Assembly: GCF_932276165.1 (NCBI RefSeq)
Contig: NC_064011.1
Location: 1,505,501-1,569,500, forward strand
Reading direction: 5' to 3'
Source: Plutella xylostella
Taxonomy: Eukaryota > Arthropoda > Insecta > Lepidoptera > Plutellidae
Length of the DNA stretch: 64,000 bases
The position numbers were made by a program, and so were the translations under genes. The notes beneath the pieces were generated by a model. That model made no database searches. It saw only the letters and a program-made list of their open reading frames with translations, and was not told where the DNA came from. Shown here piece after piece: positions 20,880 to 31,600 of this stretch. Position 1 is the stretch's first letter. Each line of letters begins with the position of its first letter.

Positions 20880-21400
20880 ATAAAAAAATAGTATTCAAAC
20901 TAAAAGCTTCCTGCTCTAGAGAGCTATAAATTTAACGTCGTAAGGTTAGTTAGTATGTGTGTTGCCTAGCTACATACATTACAATTTAATGTGAGCTTTG
21001 CACAATGTACTTACCTACATGGCTTGGTTTTTATTATTTAATCTACTTACTAGAATATGGGAGTGGTGCTTATTAGCTTGGTGGAATAAAGTGAATTAAG
21101 TACAGTGAATGAAATGAAATTGACGTAGAATTTTACAATTAAGCAGGTACTTTTCAAAAGTCATAATATTACTCTACCACCATTTCACAAAGACCCCGTT
21201 AGTAAAAGAGTCGAGTGTAAGGCTTACACTTTCTTTATTTAAAGTCGTCGCACGTCTTGACGCGCGTGTCTTGCACCCCGTGCTAGCCCTTCTGTTTGTG
21301 CTAGGGGTGGATACTTAAAATTTTCCTTTTGTCGACTGTAGCTGTCTGCATGTGTAAGAGTAGTAAGGTTATTGTGTAATAATTAAAATGAATTAAACTA
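20880..21400. other. unassigned DNA
   Basis: No gene or mobile element recognised. A short GC-richer piece at 21235-21310 has no clear frame. Confidence 0.4.
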
Positions 21401-21403
21401 CGA

Positions 21404-21885
21404 GCATATGTGGGCTGGTCATATCTGCCGAAGAACCGATAACCGTTGGGGTAGACGGGTTCTCGAGTAGAGACCACGAACAGGCAAACGCAGCGTGGGA
21501 CTCCCTCTTGCCCGCTGGACTGACGACCTTAGGCGGGTAGCCGGTAGTGGTTGGATGAGGAAGGCCGAGGACCGAGTGTTGTGGCGCTCCTTTTGAGAGG
21601 CCTATGTCGACGCTTGAGGAGCCGCGGTTTTGACTACCGCTCTGGGGCGTACCTGGCACAGAGGATCTCCCTTGCCGTGCAGCGCGGCAACGCAGCTAGC
21701 GTTATGGGGACTTTTGGGTCGGGTGCGTCCTGGGGTGGTTTATTTAGCTAAGTAAGTTGTGTTTTGTTTGTTTTTTTTTGTTTTATTTCTTTTTTGTATT
21801 TTATTTTTGACGAAGCTAGGGTGGATTTTATATTTAATGTTTGTCCAGCAGTGGATGATTATTGGCTGATGTTGATGATGATGAA
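21404..21885 (+). mobile_element. RTE-type LINE 3' end carrying a nested LINE fragment
   Basis: The RTE copy runs 21404-21607 and resumes at 21844 (GTCCAGCAGTGGATGATTAT). Between them sits a fragment of another non-LTR element (about 21608-21843) whose frame ends GFDYRSGAYLAQRISLAVQR, then NAAS, then GGLFS and a stop, followed by an AT-rich 3' UTR. Confidence 0.7.
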
Positions 21886-22205
21886 ACTACGAGCAACCAT
21901 TTGGACAGAGGAGTGCTTAAGTGAAGCAAAGGAACTGAGAATAGTAGTGTGGGACGCCCTCCTACCCGCTGCATAGATGAACTTAAATTATTATTATTAC
22001 AAGTAAAATAACAAATATTACTCGTCAGGTTTTTAATTACTCATTAATGTAATATTGCATTGTAATTTTGGCTTTTTACAATAAAATCTACACAGTGGTA
22101 CCTACATGCTACGACTAAATCAAATCACAATAGTATAAATGATATTTTTATACAACCTTAATACTTATTGAATATTTTCTGTCGGTATTATAGACAATTA
22201 CCTAT

Positions 22206-22478
22206 TTTATTCACAAAACCCGTACAGAAATGGCTTATACAGTTAAATATGGCATTAATATTAACAATATTTGCATTGTAATTCACTACATAATTATTTC
22301 TTAATAATCAAGAGGTAAAGTAATAAAATAATAACAATTGAATTCGCAACTTTACATAAATTACCGCCAAACTAAATCACTTTAAATGTGACAGCAACTA
22401 TCAAACAAACCATAGACCAACCTTTTTTCTTAAACTCTTTCGTCTATGGCACGGCTGGCGCGTGTTATTATTCTGAGC
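22206..22478 (-). terminator. Six4 3' UTR with candidate poly(A) signal
   Basis: Downstream of the Six4 stop on the minus strand. AATAAA (complement of TTTATT at 22206-22211) is the first clear poly(A) hexamer I noted, giving a 3' UTR of about 270 bases. Inference. Confidence 0.35.
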
Positions 22479-22602
22479 TTACGGTGCGTTTCCGTGTAAG
22501 AAGTGCGAAGGATCTTGTAGTTGGTGGTAGTAGGCGTTTGGCAATAGGGCTTGAGATAGGCCTCCTTGAGGGCCAGCGTATTGGGCTGGCACCAGCATTT
22601 CT
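22479..22602 (-). CDS. Six4: Six4 exon 5 (C-terminus, stop)
   Basis: Acceptor CCCTTTTCACAG|A at 22603. The frame reads EMLVPAQYAGPQGGLSQALL and ends NAP then TAA (22481-22479). It fits the phase left by the exon 4 donor. The other frame over this exon (63 codons) is a shadow. Confidence 0.8.
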
Positions 22603-25600
22603 CTGTGAAAAGGGAGGGCATATTTTAGGATAGGTATTCTAATAATATATTCTCAACCTGACTAAAGAGAAAATACTAGAAAACTACACATAGTTTAGAA
22701 AGGGTAGGTATTATAATTTGGTTTACTGATTTTTCTGACATTTGACATAGGTTTACTGGTCTATAGCCGGTAATAGTGGCTGGATGAGGAAGGCCTACGT
22801 CCAGCAGTTTATGAAGGTTGATTATTCAATGTATGAACGTATGATAACCTCAAAAATAATTAAAAACCCCAATTCAACACGGCTAAATAGATTTTCATCA
22901 AAGAACACCCGGGGTAACATTATATTATCTACGACCCTAAAGAAACAAAACGGAATTCGATTCAGTCCTTTGGAAGTTACGCTACCACAAGCAGACACAC
23001 AGTTACGTGAAAATTAAAACACCTCTCTTTTACGTCACAGATAAGTGTACTAACGGTCTATTAGGCTGCTGAGGCGTGCGGTCCCTCTGTCTCCGGTTCT
23101 TGAACCAGTTGGAGACCTGCGTGAGGGTCAGGCCGGTCTTGCGGGCCAGGGCGCGCTTCTCGTCAGGGGTCGGGTATCTGGCGGTAAAGGATTTAGGATT
23201 AGGGCCGGTGGGTGAGTTGCAGAGGGAGTATTGTAAAACGGCTGACTGATGTAGTGGTTATTATGTGTGCACAGGATGTTAAGAGAAGGGCTAAGTAAGG
23301 CACTAAGGGTGTAATTATAAACAACTTTTGTTCTACAATTTAAAAAAAAACAATACGAAAACGGTATTGGTTAAGCCGGGTCCAGACGAGTGTAACGTGA
23401 AATGTAACATTACGTGTAATTTAGCGTCAACAGTGTGGACGGCACACGAACTCAACCAAACGAGCACTGCGCGCGCTTTTGCGTTCGCGCGAAAAACCGA
23501 CAGCCGATGGATTAACCGCGAACGTAACATGTAATGCTCGTTGTGACGTCCACACGTAGAATTCGTTACATTACATGGTAAATTACATTACACGTTACAC
23601 TCGTCTGGACCCGGCTTTACGTGTCTTTTTGCTAGAGGCAGTAGCATTTTTGTACGAATTACCAGTTGCAGAACATAACTAGTTAAGCATCACCCCGTTA
23701 TGGCTCACTATTTTAATACTTTACTAATTTAGAAACACCCTGTACTGTATATTTCAGATTGCAGCTGATATTCTTGGAATTGTAGTCCCATAGTGTAAGT
23801 TCCTCAGTGTGAGGGTAAGGAGAAGGTCACATATAAAATTACACTCTGTATATCTAGTAAAAATAGTTGGTTTTTAATTATTCAGCGAATCTTGGATAAA
23901 TCTTTATCTTTTACAGAAAAGTTAAGAAAAATGTATATTTCTAAAATATAAGTCGTTTTTATTTAGGTACTGTGTTATATTTTTGAAACTACTACGAATA
24001 CCGGTGCTACGAATTGCTACGAAAATGTAGAGCCCCTTACGGGACGAACACTGGAGCTTTAAATAGTACAGCTACTCGGCGCTAGATGGCAGTTGTCAAA
24101 GCTCTCTCTGAGGAAATAATTATTACGCTACTTGACGCTAGATGGCGCTAGGAGTAGGAACTTGAACAAAATATTTATGAAGTGTTTTCTTTGAAATAGA
24201 TGATGTTGCAAAAATTTTATCTTAAATAAAGGGAATGATTAAGGCTCTAATTCTGAATAACTTTTGTTTTACGACTTTGGGAAATTCTATAAAGCTTCTA
24301 TGACCCCCTTAGTCACCCCCTTTGGCTTACTATAGAATTCCCACACTCTGTAAAACTGTTAAAAACTGTTTGGAGAACTGACCTATTCCTATAATAGCAG
24401 TCTTTCAGTGCATTCCTGCTCTTTTCCTTAAAGCAGTAGACCGTTTCCTCGCCGTCCCATATTGTTTTTGGAAGCGGATATTTTTTGCGCAGCCGGTATT
24501 TGTCCACTGCACCTGAAATGAAATATAAGGGTTTTGATGGTTTTTTTTTGTTTATTGTTCATTTATTTATCATCATCATCATCACGACCCATTACGTCCC
24601 CACTGCTGGCGCACGGGTCTCCTTCCAATGAAGGAAGGGTTTATAGGCCTAATCCACCATGCTGGCCTAGTGTGGGTTGGTAGACCCCAACACAAGCAGC
24701 TTGTGCTGAGAGAGTTGTCGGGTAAGTGGGCAACCCGACTGTCAGATGTTTTCATGCCGCCCGAAGGCCTCTGACTAGGCTTAACGACTGTATGATAGGC
24801 TATAGGCTTAAACAATGTATGTAAGGAAACAATTTATAAACGTAGCTTAAGTTATGAAGTGACGAATTATGATTCTCAGAAAGTTGAGTTGGGTATGCTT
24901 TCGGCATAGTACGCAACGGACGCATCGCATTCAGTATTCTTTGTATAGAAATTCACACAAGTGTGTCCACTTCATCAACATTACCGATGCCGTTTCTCCA
25001 TACAATACTTAATACATCTGTTCCGATAAGTACGATACCGATAGATAAACTTAGGGCGACTTGCACAAACATATTAAATCTAGATTAAGGGTCTGTTTCA
25101 CAATGTCTGGTTAGTGGCTACCTGACGGATAAAATACATGCTGTCACTCTCTGTTATTATTTTTTAGACAGTGACAGCATGTATTTTATCCGACAGGTAG
25201 CGACTAACCAGACATTGTGAAACAGGGGCTTAGTGTTAAATCTCGATTTAAGCCATAAATTATATGGATAGACGTTTCTTAAATCGAGATTTGACTCTAA
25301 ATCTAGATTTAGTATGTTTGTGCAAGTGGCCCTAAATCGCTTAAATTAATTTAAGTAGCTCACCTAAAGGTCGACCCCTAACTTTCTCAGCTTCCTTATA
25401 ATGAGCCTTGAACCATAGATTCTGCAGAGCGGTGTGATGTCGCGGCGGGAAAGTGTGCGCTTCCAAGATGGCGTACAGTTCTTGAAACACGCCGTTGTGG
25501 TAGGCAACTAGAGCTCTGGCCCTGAAAAAAAACATGATGGAAGGGTCAAAGATAATCTAAAAGCAGTTTGATATAAGTATAAGGTAGTGGTAGACTTAAA

Positions 25601-28600
25601 TGTTACACCAGAAATTAAATACACTCTAAAGCAATGAAAATTTTCCACCCACAAAATGCCGAGTAAACGTAAACACAATATTTATTTGCAATAGTTAATG
25701 CGTATTGAAATAAACTAGGTAATTTAAGACTTTATAATACACCCTCTAACCATTATGAAACCCATTAACTTAGACAATGGCATTGAATTCACAGCAGGAG
25801 ATGACCCAAAGTAAAGCAATTAGTCACACTTTCTGTACATTTACAATGTTTTTTTTTGCTTTAGTAGAGTACAGTACAGTCTGCCATGCATACATCTTAT
25901 CCCTATGAACATCACCATCACGACCCATTACGTTCCCACTGCTAGGGCACGGGTCTCCTTCCAAGGAAGGGTTTTAGACCTGGTCCACCACGCTGGCCGA
26001 GTGCGGGTTGGTGGACCCCAACACAAGCAAGCTTGTGCTGAGAGAGTTGTCGGATAAGTGCTATCAACATCATCTGCCCGTAATCACCCACTGCAAGACA
26101 AAGGCCTCACGTAATCTAACTTTTAGAGGTATTCTGGCGAGTTTCAACTGAAGTCTGCTTTTTCATCTCAGATACTAAATTTACAGATTCTTTATCAACA
26201 CTCAACAGTGGATTGTCCCGAGATTAAGGGTCTGTTCCACAATGTCTGGTTAGTGGCTACCTGACGGATAAAATACACGCTGTCACTTTCTGTTATTATT
26301 TTTTAGACAGTGACAGCATGTATTTTATCCGACAGGTAGCGACTAACCAGACATTGTGGAACAGGGGCTAAGTGACGTATCGTTCTATTGGCGGGACAAT
26401 GGACTGAGCGTCTAGTACGGGCTTGCAATATATGTCAACGTTGATAGAAATCGTAAGCACGCCAAACTATTAGTTTCCAAGTTAATTGGTAGTATGAGTT
26501 ACATTTTTTTATTATAGTTCATGCGATATCGTTTATGCTACAACTCGATTGTGCGAACTTCACTCTAGATACTTTACCTCTTTCTAGCGCTTGTAAAAAG
26601 AAAGGGCAAACACACATGTCATTTTGGCGTCTTGATTTTCGTATATTATATGTCAATGACTCTAACAAAAACAAACTGAAATTTGGTTTACAAGCTTTTA
26701 TTTATAAAAATTATAAAATTAAGAATGATCCTCACAAGTGCATCGCAATTCGAAGTACCTAATTGTAGATTTTATGGAAAGGTAAGTACCTACCTACCTA
26801 TATACTTATTATGTTTACGATAACTTAAGGTAAAATTGTAGGAATAAATAATATTTTACTAGACCTAATCTATTCGTACTATTTACAGGAATGGGGACCT
26901 AAACAAGCCTGCCGATGGACCCCACGGCAGGTTAACTGCCATACATAAATGTCCGTACATGGTGTAGAATCTCCTACGACCTATTCTGCACATGTGGGGA
27001 GCAGTGGCGGCTGTACCTAAAGTGCGCCCGTGCAACGCACTACCATTTAAAAACCTTCTAAATATGTATCTTCCTTCTTCCTATACCATACTAGGTACCT
27101 ACATCTAAAAAAACTTCACAAAATATACCAATATAACAACCATAATACCTACCCTAAACAGAAATTACATCAATCTGATTATCGTTACGACTTAAATGAA
27201 ATCGAGCTGGCCTATTTTGATTTCTACTGCGAAAGAATTAGATCTTATTTTTGCTTGAACAAAAACGGCCTCGTGCGCTCGGATTGTCGCACGGGGCGAG
27301 CTCCTACATGTAGTATGAAACAGGATGGAAATCGCCCGGCGCGTGAGACGGAAGATGCTCAGTACAAACTGTATGCAGTTCTAGGATAAATTCGTGCGCC
27401 GCACGCAACCGGAAATTGCCGAAATAATACGAATGACGCCACGGGACTCGGGATGCGCGGGCGGTGGCCTTGACCGGTGGCGGTGGCGACCTACGAACGA
27501 TGCACTTGTCATCTCATTGTCACAGTTTCACCTTTCGCGCGCGAATACGTAATTAATTTGTTTAATTACTTATTAACTAAGAAATTAGTAAAGATTTCGT
27601 GAGTGTGTATGTGTGTGTATCAGTGAAAATGAGTGCAAAATACAATATTAACTTCATAAAAAAAGCAATATTAGGATATTTCAAAATAGACTGGACATTA
27701 AATCTGCTGGGCCTTTTCTCATCTTAAAACAGGAGTGCAAAACAAAAAATAAAACTTAGGAATATACCAGACTTTTCAAAAGTGAAATGTACAATAAAAA
27801 GAAATGGTTATGTGAATGTGAGAGACTAAATAAATGCTTTATTTTGCTTTCCGTGTGTTGTTTTTGTTTCGGCGGAGAAGCAATTTCGCGTCAATAAAGG
27901 AACGCAGAATTGTATTAAAATATAAATAAGGTAAAATATACTTATATTGTTTTTACTTCTAAATTGTAATAATCTATTTTTCTTCCAAAATTTACTAAAC
28001 CCATAAAGTGCACCACCGGGTATCTGAGGCACCAGCCGCCACTGGTGGGGAGCCCAAGACGCTCTGTCGTTGGACGAAGCCCAAGATGCCCTGTCGTCGG
28101 AAGAAGCCCAATACTTGTTGCCCCACTGAGACCAAGGCAGAGTCCTAGGACAACCCGTCGACGCGTGATTCGTCCGAGGCAGTCAACGCCGCGACGCTAT
28201 CGTCCTCTCGTGGGGATTTAGGCCATTTATGTAATGGATAACTATATAAGTAATAAATGATTATTTTTAAACATTTATTTTTCATTTCTAAGGGTGCTTA
28301 CGTAAAGAATCGGGTTCCCTGTATCTACCCGTACCGGTAACTTGATTAGGTATCGCTCACTGAGAAATTTAAAACCGTGAAATGCTCTAGCGCACTCGCT
28401 GAAAGATAAACAGCAGGTTACCGGTACGGGTAGATACAGGTAACCAGTATCTCTATGTAAGCACCCTAATGGTGATATACATTGGTTCAGTGCCTGGACG
28501 CAGTAAGGCAGATTTCACGACACAGTCGCATTGGACTTGGTTGAAAATAGCGTCCAAGCGGGATCAGTACCAACATAGTACTCTACTGGGTCCAGTCACT

Positions 28601-31600
28601 GAACCAATATAAACTATCTCTAATAACAAGCACTATTCCTGCCATCATTACTCCGCATTCTTAAGTTTGTGTTAGTTCCTAGTGGTTAATAGGGTTTCCT
28701 CTGCCTCTGCAGCCATTCGCCACGCAAAATATGATCGCTGATAGTCACAAATTAAATTCTAACTAGATCCTAACCAACAACAAAAACGCTTCTCACCTAC
28801 AAATTTTCAGTGAGAGCAACAACTATGAAAGTTTTCGAATTCGTTGAAGCTGACTACCTAAGATCTGTCAAACATGTAACTCGTACTACCAAAAAGCTAT
28901 AATTTACACGTAAACTTATTTCGTTTTTTAAAACTACGATTTGAAACAACTCATACTACCAATTTTAGTTTATGATAGTTTCCGCTAGAGGCGCTGCTTG
29001 TAAATGTATGGAAGAAAACTGAAACTATAAACGTTGTGTCAACTATCAACAACCTATACTAGACGTATAGTGCCACAATCTTATCTGTTCCGGTGGTCAA
29101 AATGTGTACTAACGAGACGTCATTGTCAAACGTCATTTCATACTCTGTGCGTTATTTGAGTTGTCAATTTCTGCGAAGAGGCTGACGCTACGTTATTTAA
29201 TTTGTTTTGTGTTTTTCTGGGTGAAATAATGCCAAAAGCGCTGAAAAGTGATGCAAGAAAAGTAATACTACATATATTGGCTTTTATGCAGGAAGAATAA
29301 CGTATGCAGGCGCCTTTAATTCCGTTTGAAAAATTGGAAGTACGAGTTGCAGCGGCTACAGGTTAGTGTTGCCAAATATGACGAATAATTTTACCCATAT
29401 ACTCACATGTAATTTTATTACTATTCTCCCGAGAGACCCGTACCCCAGCAGTGGGGACGGGACGGGTCGTGATGAAAGTATATAATCTTTATTTTTCTTT
29501 GATTACAGGTGTGAGTGAAGCTGCGTACCTATACCTTAGGCAAGAAGAATTATTCGCACCTGCAGCGATTTTAGATGAAATAATGATGATTAATGACATC
29601 TTCTTCTTCCCCTAGGAGTATCAAGGGCTGGCTGGAAGAAATGGATTTTTGGCAATTAGCCTTTGTACATTGTCTGAATTTCTTTTAATTTTATGCTTTT
29701 GTTTCTTGTTACTTTAGAAAATGAAAAAAAACAAAGTGTTCATAAATAAATGAATAATAATGTTGTACTTAATAGTTTTTTAAGTCTATCTATCTCGTTA
29801 TTCCCACGACCTACAGATATTACCTATATCATTGTAAAATCTATATTTAATGTCTTATATCAGAACATAATCAGAACTAATTTTGTTTCTGTTCGCCGTG
29901 GACAAATTTTTTATACAACAAATTTCGTTTGATATATTATATCCTCTTTTATTTACTATAGACCCTATATTTTGATTTATCTATACTTATGGATATACCT
30001 AATTATAAAAATAGGTAATAGCTGAAATGCATTGTCGTTTAAACCAGGCAAAATTTAATCGATGGCATCACTGGATTCGACCATAGCGATGCCTTCACCG
30101 GAACAGATAAGATTGTGGCACTATACTGTTGGTGAACCGTTCAGAGCGTCTAGTACGGGCTTGCAATATATGTCAACGTTGATAGAAATCGTAAGCACGC
30201 CAAACTATTAGTTTCCAAGTTAATTGGTAGTATGAGTTACATTTTTTTATTATAGTTCATGCGATATCGTTTATGCTACAACTCGATTGTGCGAACTTCA
30301 CTCTAGATACTTTACCTCTTTCTAGCGCTTGTAAAAAGAAAGGGCAAACACACATGTCATTTTGGCGTCTTGATTTTCGTATATTATATGTCAATGACTC
30401 TTACCAAAATATATATGTCAATCAATGTCAATGACTCTAACAAAAACAAACTGAAATTTGGTTTACAAGCTTTTATTTATAAAAATTATAAAATTAAGAA
30501 TGATCCTCACAAGTGCATCGCAATTCGAAGTACCTAATTGTAGATTTTATGGAAAGGTAAGTACCTACCTACCTATATACTTATTATGTTTACGATAACT
30601 TAAGGTAAAATTGTAGGAATAAATAATATTTTACTAGACCTAATCTATTCGTACTATTTACAGGAATGGGGACCTAAACAAGCCTGCCGATGGACCCCAC
30701 GGCAGGTTAACTGCCATAAATAAATGTCCGTACATGGTGTAGAATCTCCTACGACCTATTCTGCACATGTGGGGAGCCCAAGACGCTCTGTCGTTGGACG
30801 AAGCCCAAGATGCCCTGTCGTCGGAAGAAGCCTAATACTTGTTGCCCCACTGAGACCAAGGCAGAGTCCTAGGACAACCCGTCGACGCGTGATTCGTCCG
30901 AGGCAGTCAACGCCGCGACGCTATCGTCCTCTCGTGGGGATTTAGGCCATTTATGTAATGGATAACTATATAAGTAATAAATGATTATTTTTAAACATTT
31001 ATTTTTCATTTCTAAGGGTGCTTACGTAAAGAATCGGGTTCCCTGTATCTACCCGTAACGGTAACTTGATTAGGTATCGCTCACTGAGAAATTTAAAACC
31101 GTGAAATGCTCTAGCGCACTCGCTGAAAGATAAACAGCAGGTTACCGGTACGGGTAGATACAGGTAACCAGTATCTCTATGTAAGCACCCTAATGGTGAT
31201 ATACATTGGTTCAGTGCCTGGACGCAACAAATACGTGGCAGGCAGATTTCACGACACAGTCGCATTGGACTTGGTTGAAAATAGCGTCCAAGCGGGATCA
31301 GTACCAACATAGTACTCTATTGGGTCCAGTCACTGAACCAATTTAAACTATCTCTAATAACAAGCACTATCCCTGCCATCATTACTCCGCATTCTTAAGT
31401 TTGTGTTAGGTTAAATTAGAAACAAAAATAGATTTTATCAAATAGTAGGTGAAGCTGCGCAATGAATGGCGTTGGCCAAACGATCTCGGAATAAACGTCC
31501 TAGTGGTTAATAGGGTTTCCTCTGCCTCTGCAGCCATTCGCCACGCAAAATATGATCGCTGATAGTCACAAATTAAATTCTAACTAGATCCTAACCAACA

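Larger units (their letters stand above)
26406..29067. repeat. tandem duplication unit, copy 1
   Basis: Starts GAGCGTCTAGTACGGGCTTG and ends ACCTATACTAGACGTA; CGTCTAGTA/TACTAGACG makes a 9-bp inverted terminus. Almost identical to 30144-31887 except for a 1043-bp hAT insertion (27002-28044), about 37-bp and 13-bp gaps, and a gap of about 92 bp near 28680. Contains two MITEs (28292-28466, 28481-28609) and an intron-like segment (26782-26888). Confidence 0.9.

Noticed and set aside
22430..22621. 63-codon minus-strand frame as coding
   Set aside because: It is a different frame over Six4 exon 5; the spliced frame fits exon 4's phase.
23030..23032. Stop codon as the end of Six4
   Set aside because: A downstream exon with a good acceptor (22602-22479) continues in the phase set by GTGAC|GTAAAA and has a coherent C-terminus; the stop is kept only as a possible retained-intron isoform.
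24582..24815. 77-codon minus-strand ORF
   Set aside because: Falls within repeat B and is not kept open in the other copies of that repeat.
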